In this document: positions 7,496-16,190 of the stretch, one piece after another
Layout: every line of letters starts with the position of its first letter
Numbering within the stretch: the first letter of the stretch is position 1
Assembly (NCBI RefSeq): GCF_029011175.1
Contig: NZ_CP118946.1
Coordinates: forward strand, 1,980,680-2,044,679
From: Winkia neuii
Lineage (GTDB): Bacteria > Actinomycetota > Actinomycetes > Actinomycetales > Actinomycetaceae
DNA length: 64,000 nucleotides
Direction: 5' to 3'
Notes under the pieces: model-generated
The model's database searches: none
What the model was told of the DNA's origin: nothing
What the model saw: the letters and a program-made list of their open reading frames with translations, nothing else
Program-made: the position numbers and the translations under genes

Positions 7496-8868
7496 CACAT
7501 GCATGAGCTTGTCCTTTCAGTGGTTGTAATTTCTGCTGTGACCGCGTCAATCAACGCAGCCTGCGTAGCATCTTTCGTATCAAGGGCTTTGAGAACGGTT
7601 TCATCGAGCGTCCCTTCCGCAACAAGATGCGTGATCGTCACAGGTTCGGATTGTCCTTGCCGATAAAGCCGTGCGTTGGTCTGCTGGTAAAGCTCCAAGC
7701 TCCACGTGAGCGAGAACCACACCAGCAGGTGCCCGCCTGATTGGAGGTTCAGTCCATGACCGGCCGATGCGGGGTGGATCAGCCCAAGCGCAATCTCGCC
7801 TCTGTTCCACGCCTCGATATCCGCGCTCGTTTTGAGTTCGCGAGCCTGCGGGAAGCGGGCGGTGATACGTTCGCGGTCGTGAGTGAACCAGTAGGCCACG
7901 AGCAGTGGATTGCCGTTGGCAGCCTCGACGAGGTCTTCGAGGACGTCGAGCTTCCGCTCGTGAACCGCCGTCCACTGACCGTCGCTGGTGTAGATCGCGC
8001 CCGACGCTAACTGCAGGAGCTTGCCAGAGAGTGCGGCGGCGTTCGCAGCATCAACCGTCGCCCCATCAAGGTCGAGGACGAGGTCAGCTTTGAGTTGGTC
8101 GTAGACCTTGCGTTCTTTCGGCTCCAACGTGACGGGCGTGGTCGTGACCGTCAAGGGCGGGAGTTGGAGGTGGTCGGTGGTTCTCATCGACAACGTCATG
8201 TCACCAATCGCCGCATAGATCTCATCCTCAGCACCCACGCGTGGCTTATAGGTGAAGACCTGCATCCCATTACGCTTATCCGGCGTGAACCAGCGCTCGC
8301 GATAACGGGTAATGAAACGGCCCAAACGCTCGCCGCCGTCAAGCAGACGGAATTGCGCCCATACATCCATCAGCCCGTTCGACGCGGGCGTGCCGGTCAG
8401 CCCGACCCAGCGCTTCACAAAGGGCCGCATTTTCACCAACGCCGTGAACCGCTTCGCACGATGGTTTTTGAAGCTGGAGAGTTCGTCGATGATAACCATG
8501 TCGAACGGCCACGCGCTCCCAAGCTGGCTAATGAGCCATGGGATGTTTTCGCGGTTGATGATGGTTACCATCGCAGACGCCGTGAGAGCGTTCAGCCGGT
8601 CTTGTTTGGTGCCAACAGCGACCGCGACGGTGAGCCCGTCAAGGTGATCCCACTTCGCTATTTCGGCGGGCCAGGTATCGCGGGCTACCCGCAGTGGTGC
8701 GATGACGAGGACTCGGTGGATGGTGAAGTAGTCGAGCATGAGTTGCCAGATCGCCGTCAACGTGATCACTGATTTGCCCAAACCCATCCCAAGGAAGATC
8801 GCGGCCTCGTCGTGGTCGATGATGAACTGGGTGGCCTGGCGTTGGTAGTTATGCGGCTGATAGTGCAT
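7495..8868 (-). CDS. Phage SNF2-family DNA helicase
   Basis: 457 residues with SF2/SNF2 motifs: Q-like YQRQAT, Walker A GMGLGKS, DELS in place of DEAH (VIIDELSSFKN), LTGTPASN (motif III), SAGHGLNLQ and the arginine finger motif NARLYRQGQ. It would translocate on double-stranded DNA using ATP; in such phages it pairs with a VRR-NUC nuclease. The ATG at 8868 is favoured by AGGAGG six bases upstream, within the end of the VRR-NUC gene (20-base overlap). Confidence 0.92.
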   Translation of the reverse strand: MHYQPHNYQRQATQFIIDHDEAAIFLGMGLGKSVITLTAIWQLMLDYFTIHRVLVIAPLRVARDTWPAEIAKWDHLDGLTVAVAVGTKQDRLNALTASAMVTIINRENIPWLISQLGSAWPFDMVIIDELSSFKNHRAKRFTALVKMRPFVKRWVGLTGTPASNGLMDVWAQFRLLDGGERLGRFITRYRERWFTPDKRNGMQVFTYKPRVGAEDEIYAAIGDMTLSMRTTDHLQLPPLTVTTTPVTLEPKERKVYDQLKADLVLDLDGATVDAANAAALSGKLLQLASGAIYTSDGQWTAVHERKLDVLEDLVEAANGNPLLVAYWFTHDRERITARFPQARELKTSADIEAWNRGEIALGLIHPASAGHGLNLQSGGHLLVWFSLTWSLELYQQTNARLYRQGQSEPVTITHLVAEGTLDETVLKALDTKDATQAALIDAVTAEITTTERTSSCM

Positions 8869-9127
8869 CAAGCACCTCCTGTATGCCGTCAACCGAATCA
8901 ATGACCAAAGCGGTGAAACCTTGCTGGCGTAGTTGGTTCATCCGACGTACTTGGATTGGCCTGGGTTTCTGTCCTGGTGCTTTGAGCTCGACGAAGACAG
9001 CCCGGTTTCTCATCAGGCATATCCGGTCAGGTACACCTGTGGTTCCAGGGCAGACAAGCTTCCAGCACAAGCCGCCAGAGGCTTCAACGGCTTTCTTCAG
9101 TTGGTGTTCTATGGTGCGTTCGTTCAT
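8849..9127 (-). CDS. VRR-NUC domain nuclease
   Basis: 92 residues carrying the compact VRR-NUC (PD-(D/E)XK type) fold: GVPDRICLMRNRAVFVELKAPGQKP has the PD ... ExK catalytic residues and the following Q. Phage VRR-NUC proteins are structure-dependent nucleases acting with SNF2 helicases, probably in replication or recombination. AAGGAG lies five bases before the ATG at 9127. The 9128-9267 gap upstream has no gene. Confidence 0.9.
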   Translation of the reverse strand: MNERTIEHQLKKAVEASGGLCWKLVCPGTTGVPDRICLMRNRAVFVELKAPGQKPRPIQVRRMNQLRQQGFTALVIDSVDGIQEVLDALSAA

Positions 9128-9267
9128 GGTCACTCCTTGAATGGTTTCTCAAGGGGTGCAGAGTGGTGCAGGGTATTTCCTAACCTTTTACATAGAGAAA
9201 AACACCATGTAATTTCACATGCGTAAGGTAGGAAAACGGGTTGCATCGGTCTGCACCCTCATAACTT

Positions 9268-11529
9268 TCAACTGTTGAATTCGCTGGTCAGGGCCAGCCC
9301 GTAGACGCGGATACCGGACTTGGTTTTCTTGCGTTCGAATCCTGCTTGTTCGCATGCGGCGTTGAAGTCGACCATCGGGCGCGCCCATCCTGAGGTGTTT
9401 TGCGCCCACGCCCGATACGTCTGATAGAGGTCACCAGCCCTCTCCGATAATCCGTCCTCGACGTCGCACGAGTCCTCAAGGAACTGCGAGAACCAGTCGT
9501 TATCCTCCTTATATGCTTGCGAGGCTTGAACCACCTGAGGTGGCGGAGTGAGCTTGTATCCCTCACTGTGAATGAGGCGCGCTCCTTCCATGATCCAGGA
9601 AAGGATTGCTCCGCCAGCGTGTTCGTAGAGGTGGTCGGCGTAGTTCTTCACATCCGTGTCGCCTTCGATGGTGGCGTTGAACGGGATGACGATCAGACGC
9701 CGCCAGATGCCTGCATCCATAGCTCCCACACGCGGCAAATGGTTCGTGTACAAGACCAGCGTGTGGGAGGGGGTGAAGGCGAAGGGGTCCTTGAACTTTT
9801 TCTCTGCCGAGATTTGATCGGTCGAAGCCAGCTGTTTAACGTTCGAGGTTGATAGGCGCATGCCTTCTTCGGTTTCAGCCGCGATCAAGAGACGTTTGCC
9901 TCTGGCTTCGGCGAGTTCGGGTTTGACGTTGCGGCGTACCCCGACTGTGAGCGCGTCGGCTGAGATCGTGCCCGAATACGTCCCCAACACGCGGGCGATC
10001 GTGTTCCAAAACGTGGATTTGCCGTTTCGTCCGTCCCCGTAGGCGATGACGAGGGCTTCGACGAAGACTTGCCCGATCGCCGCCAACCCCACAATGCGCT
10101 GCACATAACCAATCAACTCAGGATCTCCTTGGAAGAACACGTCGAGCGCGTCGGCCCAAATCTGTGCGCCCTCATCGCCGGGGCTGACAGCGGTCTGCTT
10201 GGTCAGCAGATCGGCTGGGTTGTGCCTGTGACTACTACTGTCGCGTAGATCCCAGGTACCTGCCGGGGTGTTGAGCTGGTAGGGGTCGACGTCGAGGTCG
10301 CGGATACGCACCTGCAAGATCGGCCCGGCTTCTTTCAACGTGGCCGTGATGTTGCGTGACAAACGCCGAGATAGAACGAACTTGTGGTAGTTCTTTGCCT
10401 CATCCCACGCCCGGAACGCGGTCGCTTGCACAGGCGTGAGCTTGGCGATGCCGCGTGCTTTCGACGAGGCGGAGGCCATGACGATATCTGCGCCGGTTGC
10501 TGTCATGGTCTCCCACGTGGACGCGATCAAGCGGTCGGCTTCCTCGAGCTGGCGGGAGGTCAGTTCTTGAACGACGCCTTGTGCGGATAAGTCGTTCTCG
10601 TCCCACACGCCATGGTCGTAGACGAGCCACTTGGTGGCGAGCGAGTAGCGGATCTTGTTCGCATACTCGCCAGCTAATGTGTCTGCCTGACCGACATCGG
10701 AAAAATCATCCGGACGTAAACCTGCTAACGCCTCATACGCCTCTGGTGGCAGATAGCTCGGGTCGGAGGCGACCTTCGAAGCAAACCTGCACGCGCTATT
10801 CCAAATCGCCTGTAATTCGCCCTCGCTGAGCGGTGGTTCGCAGAGGTTGGCTTTGCGGTCGAAGAGGTCTCGTGCTTGGTCGGTATCGCCGTAGCGGATG
10901 AGGACCCTGCCTGCGAAGCGCGACAACGTGGCGTTGCGTGACCCTTCACCGATCACGAGAGTGCTCTGATCGAAGGCGGCGAACACGTCGATCTCGTCAG
11001 CGTCGTCCAACCATGCATTGAGGAGCTGGTCGCCCTCATGCACCGTAACTTGTGGGTTAGGGGTGCCGTAGATGAAGCGTCCTGCGTCAAGAGCGTTGCG
11101 ATCGAAGAAAGCAAACCGCGACGCGAGGCGGTGTTTCAATCCTGCGTATTCGTCTGCGCCTTGTACTTCTCGGATTGGGAAATAAACGTGGAAACGCGGC
11201 CGCGCAGACAACATACCCTTCGCCTTCATGTGATTACGAGACGTGGCGGCCATGAACTCCACACCCGCCATCACCTCGCCAAGCTTCTCAGGCGTGACCC
11301 ACTCGGCCGGAGTTTCGGTGTGATCGTTGTCGATATCCATCACCACGCAGTCCGAGGCTATGAAGGCTGCAGTTGAGCGGCGATCATTCGCATAGGTTGC
11401 GGCCACATGATCAAAGGCAGCGGCTGCCGATAGCAAGGCCGCGTCAGTAACCCGGTGCCTGTTTGGGTAGTGGTTATTGTTCTGCACGCCGGTAACCGTG
11501 GCAGCAAACAGAGTGAAGGGCGTGGTCAT
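9268..11529 (-). CDS. Phage/plasmid primase-helicase, P4/D5 family
   Basis: 753 residues. The N-terminal third resembles an archaeo-eukaryotic-type primase domain (DCVVMDIDNDHTE gives the acidic DxD pair; RPRFHVYFP follows). The middle has the D5_N region, and the C-terminal part is an SF3 helicase with Walker A YGDGRNGKST, the B motif LLIAAETEE and motif C HTLVLYTNHLP. It would prime and unwind phage DNA at the replication origin. The start overlaps the DUF4406 stop (ATGA), and AAGGAGG is positioned eight bases upstream. Confidence 0.93.
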   Translation of the reverse strand: MTTPFTLFAATVTGVQNNNHYPNRHRVTDAALLSAAAAFDHVAATYANDRRSTAAFIASDCVVMDIDNDHTETPAEWVTPEKLGEVMAGVEFMAATSRNHMKAKGMLSARPRFHVYFPIREVQGADEYAGLKHRLASRFAFFDRNALDAGRFIYGTPNPQVTVHEGDQLLNAWLDDADEIDVFAAFDQSTLVIGEGSRNATLSRFAGRVLIRYGDTDQARDLFDRKANLCEPPLSEGELQAIWNSACRFASKVASDPSYLPPEAYEALAGLRPDDFSDVGQADTLAGEYANKIRYSLATKWLVYDHGVWDENDLSAQGVVQELTSRQLEEADRLIASTWETMTATGADIVMASASSKARGIAKLTPVQATAFRAWDEAKNYHKFVLSRRLSRNITATLKEAGPILQVRIRDLDVDPYQLNTPAGTWDLRDSSSHRHNPADLLTKQTAVSPGDEGAQIWADALDVFFQGDPELIGYVQRIVGLAAIGQVFVEALVIAYGDGRNGKSTFWNTIARVLGTYSGTISADALTVGVRRNVKPELAEARGKRLLIAAETEEGMRLSTSNVKQLASTDQISAEKKFKDPFAFTPSHTLVLYTNHLPRVGAMDAGIWRRLIVIPFNATIEGDTDVKNYADHLYEHAGGAILSWIMEGARLIHSEGYKLTPPPQVVQASQAYKEDNDWFSQFLEDSCDVEDGLSERAGDLYQTYRAWAQNTSGWARPMVDFNAACEQAGFERKKTKSGIRVYGLALTSEFNS

Positions 11530-11963
11530 GGGGTGACCTCCTTGAAATCAGAATCGAAAAACTTAATCGGCAACTCGAGGTCGCGTGCCCAGCCGATCTC
11601 TAGGCGCATGCCAGGGCTGACGTGTCCGACATATGCCCAGAGGGCTTCGCATTTGGCGAGCAGCACACGGTTGAAAAACATCGCCAGCTCCCGCTGATCA
11701 AAATCGGCGTCATCCATAAACTGCGGGAACAGCAGGTGTGGGGCGAAGGGGATCTTGCCCGCGCCCACTGCAAATCCACAGAATTGGCGGGCGAGCTCAA
11801 CGTTCGCTTCCGTGTCGCCCGAGTAGGGCGAGCAGATATAGACGAGCGGACGATATCCGAACTGCTCGCGCTGCAGCTTTTTGAGCGCGTGGTAGCTCGT
11901 CAGATCCAGATAGCCTTCGGTGTTCTTCTTCGAAAACCCAATATCGAGTGTCGTGGCGCTCAT
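11526..11963 (-). CDS. DUF4406-like (nucleoside deoxyribosyltransferase fold) phage protein
   Basis: 145 residues; the core RPLVYICSPYSGDTEANVELARQFCGFAV is the hallmark N-terminal motif of DUF4406/DUF7768 proteins, with EALWAYVGHVSPGMRLEIGWA downstream. The fold is related to nucleoside 2-deoxyribosyltransferases, so a role in nucleotide handling is possible but unproven. Its ATG overlaps the antirepressor stop (ATGA), and its own stop overlaps the primase start, so three genes are translationally coupled. Confidence 0.85.
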   Translation of the reverse strand: MSATTLDIGFSKKNTEGYLDLTSYHALKKLQREQFGYRPLVYICSPYSGDTEANVELARQFCGFAVGAGKIPFAPHLLFPQFMDDADFDQRELAMFFNRVLLAKCEALWAYVGHVSPGMRLEIGWARDLELPIKFFDSDFKEVTP

Positions 11964-12724
11964 GCTTGCACCTGACCCTCACGCTCAATGACCGGGAGGA
12001 TGCCGAGCTGGTTCTTGAGCAGGTCGTAGATGAACAAGCGTCCCTTTTGCGTCCAGTACATGTGGGTGCGGGTCTGGCCTTCGCCGTATTCGTGGGTCTT
12101 TGACTGGGTGTATCCCTGCTCGGCGTACTTGGCGTAGAGGAACCACCGGCCAGACTGATGGAACTGCACGTGAGCATCACGCAGAATGCGGTTGAGCTTC
12201 TTCGCGGAAAGTCCGTAGTCCTTCGCAATCGCCGTCGTCGTCAACAACGAATCGGACTGCAGCACGAGGTCGTAGTACGAGACTTTCGGTGCCGCTTCAA
12301 GCAAGGCTTGCTCTGCTGCCAGGCGCTTGGCCCGTTCCGCACGCAGCGTGGCGATGGCATGCTCGAGGAACTCATCGTCAGCGAGGAGTTCGTCGTATGC
12401 GTACATGCCGTGGCGGCGAATCGTCGGCAACACCTCATCGAACACCCAGGCTTCGAACTTCTGTGCTGCCGGGAGCTTTGAAGAGATGATGAGGCGGTAG
12501 AGGTCGCCTTCGGTAATGAAGCGGACCTGCTGGAGTCCGCCAGCGGTCTCAAGGGGGTGGTAATTTGCCACCCCCTTGCAGTGCAGCTTCACCGCGTTCG
12601 TCGGATCCTGGTAGCCGAGCGCGGTGGCGACGTCCTTGCCGCAGAAAAGGATCTGACCATCAGTGGTGATGGTGCGAATGGTGCCGAACACGTCGTTGGT
12701 AAATGTTTGAATCTGGTTTCCCAT
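11960..12724 (-). CDS. Phage antirepressor, BRO-N plus KilA-C domains
   Basis: 254 residues. The N-terminal BRO/Ant domain is clear: VFGTIRTITTDGQILFCGKDVATALGY, then FITEGDLYRLIISSKLPAA and FEAWVFDEVLPTIRRHG. The C-terminal KilA-C domain has LLTTTAIAKDYGLSAKKLNRIL and TQKGRLFIYDLL. Such proteins relieve lysogenic repression. The ATG at 12724 is chosen because GGAAGGAACCCCGCC precedes it; an upstream frame extension lacks family similarity. The leader bears repeat copy B. It heads the antirepressor-DUF4406-primase operon. Confidence 0.92.
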   Translation of the reverse strand: MGNQIQTFTNDVFGTIRTITTDGQILFCGKDVATALGYQDPTNAVKLHCKGVANYHPLETAGGLQQVRFITEGDLYRLIISSKLPAAQKFEAWVFDEVLPTIRRHGMYAYDELLADDEFLEHAIATLRAERAKRLAAEQALLEAAPKVSYYDLVLQSDSLLTTTAIAKDYGLSAKKLNRILRDAHVQFHQSGRWFLYAKYAEQGYTQSKTHEYGEGQTRTHMYWTQKGRLFIYDLLKNQLGILPVIEREGQVQA

Positions 12725-12791
12725 GGCGGGGTTCCTTCCCGAGACCCCGTCGAGAAAAAGTCGTGCCGGTCGACACAAGGAGTTAAGGGCC

Positions 12792-12827
12792 TCACCCCAC
12801 TGCCGACGAACCCGAAAGTGTTAAATC
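12792..12827 (-). repeat. Phage leader repeat, copy B
   Basis: Plus strand TCACCCCACTGCCGAC, GAACCC, GAAAGTGTTAAATC; about 30 of 36 bases match copy C. It sits about 70 bases upstream of the antirepressor start. Read on the minus strand in one frame it would encode FNTFGFVGSGV, close to the FNTFGGVGSGV that copy C encodes inside the sigma-like gene. Confidence 0.7.
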
Positions 12828-13114
12828 ACGGGTACTCAATCGCTTCTCGTTCTGGCACGATTGGTGTTGAAGCCCCGGTGGAGCGCTATCTGTTAGAGCC
12901 ATCTGCAGGTATTCTCGCCGGGGCATAGACAAATTTCTCGAGTGCTCTGTGTGGAAGAACCATCATTCTCTTGCTACAGCGGTGCCGACACGGTGGTCTT
13001 TTAGACAACATGACCGGTTCCGCTGCCCGCCTCGGTGGGAGCGCAGGGTCGGTTCTCGTTTCTTAGTGGTCTTGGATAAGCTTTCTTCTCTGATGGTGAT
13101 ACTTTGCCGTGTTC
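12828..13114. other. Gap between antirepressor leader and Abi promoter
   Basis: No supported gene. The stretch separates the minus-strand antirepressor operon from the plus-strand Abi unit and presumably holds the antirepressor promoter. Confidence 0.3.
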
Positions 13115-13144
13115 TTGATTCTGTCGTTGTTTTCGCGGTATAGT
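13115..13144 (+). promoter_or_regulatory. Predicted promoter of the Abi RNA and gene
   Basis: TTGATT (13115-13120) as -35, an 18-base spacer and TATAGT (13139-13144) as -10. A transcript starting about seven bases on would begin just before the structured element at 13158. Confidence 0.55.
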
Positions 13145-13150
13145 GATTAC

Positions 13151-13204
13151 CACTAGTACCGGCTCGCTTGTATCGGTTTCCGAGACAGGTCAGAGCCGGT
13201 CTTC
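13151..13204 (+). ncRNA. AbiF-like structured RNA upstream of the Abi_2 gene
   Basis: Perfect arms ACCGGCTC (13158-13165) and GAGCCGGT (13193-13200) enclose a second hairpin: TGT, unpaired A, TCGG, loop TTT, CCGA, unpaired G, ACA (13169-13187). The element ends four bases before the Abi_2 ATG and follows a good promoter. A conserved AbiF RNA is known upstream of Abi_2 family genes. Assignment is by structure and position; no covariance search was run. Confidence 0.55.
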
Positions 13205-14149
13205 ATGTTTTTGGAAGCAGGTGGGCTGGTGGTCGATAAACCGTGGGCCAGTATCGATGAGCAGATTAATATTCTCACTCGTCGTGGCCTATTGGATGCC
13301 GGTGATTACCGCCGCGAGTTATCTACTGTCGGCTATTACCGGCTTTCGGGATACTCCTACCCGTTGCGTCAGATCGTTCCATCTGATTCGCCGCAGCGGC
13401 GTTTGGACCATTTCGTTCTCGGTGCACGTATGGGGCATGTGGTAGAGCTGTACGAGTTTGATGAGAGGCTACGCTTGGCTGTGTGGCAGGCCTTATGCGA
13501 ACTGGAAGTATGCTTTCGGGTTGACGTGGGCCATGTGCTAGGCGAGCTCGATCCCTTTATCCACCTCGACCTCGAACGGATTTGGCCGTCAGGCGCAATG
13601 CATCGCCGCGCAGTACTGTTTACGCAGAAGCTAGCCCAAACGCAGTCGCGCTCTACAGAAGATTTCGTCACGCATTACAACCAGACCCACGACGGTCGTT
13701 TGCCGGTGTGGGTGGCCACCGAGATTCTTGAGTTCGGACAACTCGTGACCCTGTTTTCGTTGGCTCCCTTCGAACAGCGTCGTCGCATTGCTGACAAGTA
13801 CTTGGCACGTGCCGACGAGTTGGAATCATGGATGCGCACCGTGAATTTCGTTCGTAACGTATGCGCTCACCACGCCAGACTATGGAACAGGCGACTCGTC
13901 ATCCGTCCGTTGGTCAGACACCGCCGCAGTGACCAAACGCTATCGGCCGTGACACATTCTTCAGGACGTATGTACACCGCGTTGGTGCTCACCGCATTCC
14001 TCTTGCGACGAGGAAATTTCACCGCTGAAATACAGGCCATCAGCGACGTCCTAGACAGTTTCCCCACCGAAATTCCTGGCGTCGATCTAACGCACATAGG
14101 TGCCAGCCCCAGCTGGAAACAAGATCCCATCTGGACAATCAACAGCTAA
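13205..14149 (+). CDS. Abi_2 (AbiD/AbiF) family abortive infection protein with HEPN motif
   Basis: 314 residues with the family opening KPWASIDEQINILTRRGL, the YYRLSGYSYPL motif near residue 45, and the Arg-X4-6-His HEPN ribonuclease signature RNVCAHHARLWNR near residue 221. Abi_2 proteins stop phage growth by killing or arresting the infected cell; HEPN motifs point to RNA cleavage. The start is uncertain: the ATG at 13205 has no ribosome site, and a GTG at 13229 is closer to where homologues begin. It is a plus-strand cargo gene wedged between the antirepressor operon and polA, converging on polA with a four-base overlap. Confidence 0.85.
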   Translation: MFLEAGGLVVDKPWASIDEQINILTRRGLLDAGDYRRELSTVGYYRLSGYSYPLRQIVPSDSPQRRLDHFVLGARMGHVVELYEFDERLRLAVWQALCELEVCFRVDVGHVLGELDPFIHLDLERIWPSGAMHRRAVLFTQKLAQTQSRSTEDFVTHYNQTHDGRLPVWVATEILEFGQLVTLFSLAPFEQRRRIADKYLARADELESWMRTVNFVRNVCAHHARLWNRRLVIRPLVRHRRSDQTLSAVTHSSGRMYTALVLTAFLLRRGNFTAEIQAISDVLDSFPTEIPGVDLTHIGASPSWKQDPIWTINS

Positions 14150-16113
14150 TCCTTACGGTAATAGGCGCACTCATACCCATCCGCGTCCAACGGTAATCCT
14201 TTGGCCCATGCTGGGAGGGTGGACATGAGTTTGCACGCGTCAGCAACGGTGAAGCCCGAGTTTGTGGGTTCGTCGATGACGATTTCGTCGTGAACATGCA
14301 TCACAATCTTGTGCCCTGCCTTGGCGACTGCGTGCATGCCAACCACGAGTAGGTCACGGGCGATTGCTTGGACGATGTTCTCGACGAGTTTGCCTCCGTA
14401 GGTTTCGAGCTGTCCCCAGCGCCGTGCCGTGGTGGTTCCGGTGTAGGTGATGGATGTCCCACCCCAACGGTTCTCGCCTAAGCGTGGCTGGATGTAGGAA
14501 AGCCGTCTTCCCGAGGGCAGCTTGATGAAGAGGATCCCGGACTCGACGCTAAACCGCAGGTTACGGAGCCGGATCGGCTGGCGCGAGGTGATCGCAGCGA
14601 TGGCTGCTTCTTCAACGTCTGCCCAGAGCTGGACGATGTGTGGGTTGGCGGCCCGCCATGCGTCGACGATAGGTTTGAGCTCGTGCTCGGCGAGTCCCAT
14701 GGTAAGTGCTCCCATAGCTTTGAGCGCTCCGACGGAGCCGCCATAACCACAGGCGAGCACCGCGATCTTCCCCTTCTGTCGAAGCTCACCATTAACGCCG
14801 TGCTTCTCGACTGGGACGCCGAACATACGGCTCGCGGTTTCGCAGTAGAGGTCTTTGCCCTCACGGAAGGCTTGAAGGGTGGTGGTTTCTCCTGCGAGCC
14901 ATGCGATGACACGCGCCTCAATCGCAGAAAAGTCCGCGACGATAAACCTGTGCCCAGGTGAAGGGATAAACGCGGTACGGATGAGTTGGCTGAGGGTGTC
15001 GGGCACGGACTCGTAGAGCAGCTCAAGTGCGTCGAGGTTGCCTGTTCTGACGAGTGTTCGTGCTTGGTCGAGGTCAGGCAGATAGTTCCTTGGGAGGTTT
15101 TGGACTTGGACGAGGCGTCCGGCGAAGCGCCCGGTACGACCCGCTCCATAGAATTGGATGAGTCCGCGTGCCCGATCATCGGATCCGGTGACGTTTTGCA
15201 TCGCCTGGTATTTCTTCACGCTCGATTTCGCCAAGTCGCCGCGCAGTTCGAGGACTTCTTTCACCTCGCCAGTGGCGGTATCGAGGGCGGCATGGACGTC
15301 GGCTTTCGCTAGTGATTCGAGTTCGCAGCCGTGACCACGGAGCCATTGTTTGAGCTGGATGGGCGAGTTCGGATTCTCCAACCCAGTCAATGTCTGTGCC
15401 CGAGCGAGTGTCGCGTTGCGGTGGTGTTCATCCACGGCGACAGCGTTGTCCACGAGCGTGTGGTCGAGAAGAATCCCGGCATCGTTGATGGCTTGGTCGA
15501 GGGCGTAGGTGTCCCACTCGTCATCGGACATCGGAAATGATGCGAGCCGCTCGTGGATGGCTTGTTCGACTTCGACGTCGCGCCGGTTGTAATCAATGAA
15601 ATGTGCCCACCCGGTCGGGTCAGCTGATGGTGGGTTCCTGTGTTTGCCACCGTTGAGGACTGAGGGTGTGGCGGGTGTGCAGAACTGCTTGATCAGCTTG
15701 CGCCCCGCAGAATCTTTTTGGACGTCGAGTTTGAGGACGGCGGCAACCGCGTCGAGGCTCATTGGCAGACCGAGGTAGGCGGACCAGATCATCGTGCACC
15801 GCCACTGCCTTGGGTCAAGAAACCCCTCGTCGAGAAGCTCGGGATGATGAGTGCGTAGCCAGGCAGACAGGCAGACTCGTTCGAAAGCGGCGTTATGCGC
15901 CCACTTGACCACACCCGAATCCACCAAAGCCGCCAGCACCTCGTCGGGCATTGATTGTCCGCCTGCGAGATCCACCACTTTGACTGGTCCACCGTCGACC
16001 GAATATCCGAAGAGAAGCAGCTCGAAGGCTGGGTGCTCGGCATACGGGTAAACACCCGTCTTGGCGAGTTGGACGGGGCTGAAAGATTCAATATCGCAGA
16101 AGAGTGTTCGCAT
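14146..16113 (-). CDS. Phage DNA polymerase, family A, with 3'-5' exonuclease domain
   Basis: 655 residues. An N-terminal DnaQ-like exonuclease domain begins RTLFCDIESFS (DxE) with KWAHNAAFE and a later YNRRDVEVEQ. The polymerase part has motif A VADFSAIEARVIAWLAGE, motif B RQKGKIAVLACGYGGSVGA and motif C MHVHDEIV, all intact. It would replicate phage DNA together with the P4-type primase/helicase. The ATG at 16113 is preferred because GAAAGGAACCCCGTC precedes it; this leader nearly equals that of the antirepressor gene. Confidence 0.95.
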   Translation of the reverse strand: MRTLFCDIESFSPVQLAKTGVYPYAEHPAFELLLFGYSVDGGPVKVVDLAGGQSMPDEVLAALVDSGVVKWAHNAAFERVCLSAWLRTHHPELLDEGFLDPRQWRCTMIWSAYLGLPMSLDAVAAVLKLDVQKDSAGRKLIKQFCTPATPSVLNGGKHRNPPSADPTGWAHFIDYNRRDVEVEQAIHERLASFPMSDDEWDTYALDQAINDAGILLDHTLVDNAVAVDEHHRNATLARAQTLTGLENPNSPIQLKQWLRGHGCELESLAKADVHAALDTATGEVKEVLELRGDLAKSSVKKYQAMQNVTGSDDRARGLIQFYGAGRTGRFAGRLVQVQNLPRNYLPDLDQARTLVRTGNLDALELLYESVPDTLSQLIRTAFIPSPGHRFIVADFSAIEARVIAWLAGETTTLQAFREGKDLYCETASRMFGVPVEKHGVNGELRQKGKIAVLACGYGGSVGALKAMGALTMGLAEHELKPIVDAWRAANPHIVQLWADVEEAAIAAITSRQPIRLRNLRFSVESGILFIKLPSGRRLSYIQPRLGENRWGGTSITYTGTTTARRWGQLETYGGKLVENIVQAIARDLLVVGMHAVAKAGHKIVMHVHDEIVIDEPTNSGFTVADACKLMSTLPAWAKGLPLDADGYECAYYRKD

Positions 16114-16141
16114 GACGGGGTTCCTTTCACACAGAGGAAAA

Positions 16142-16178
16142 GTGGAGGGAACCAACAAGATGTGCTGATTCCCTCCAC
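16142..16178 (-). terminator. Terminator between DUF2815 gene and polA
   Basis: On the minus strand GTGGAGGGAA and TTCCCTCCAC form a perfect ten-pair stem with a 17-base loop, followed directly by TTTTCC. It is in the 77-base gap before polA and could limit read-through from the DUF2815 operon unless an antitermination mechanism acts. Confidence 0.65.
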
Positions 16179-16190
16179 GTGTGGGGATGA

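Noticed and set aside
8095-8772. 225-codon plus-strand frame within the SNF2 helicase
   Set aside because: Antisense to intact helicase motifs; no independent evidence.
12557-12928. Plus-strand frame across the antirepressor start
   Set aside because: No ribosome site or domain; it overlaps the antirepressor N terminus and its leader repeat.
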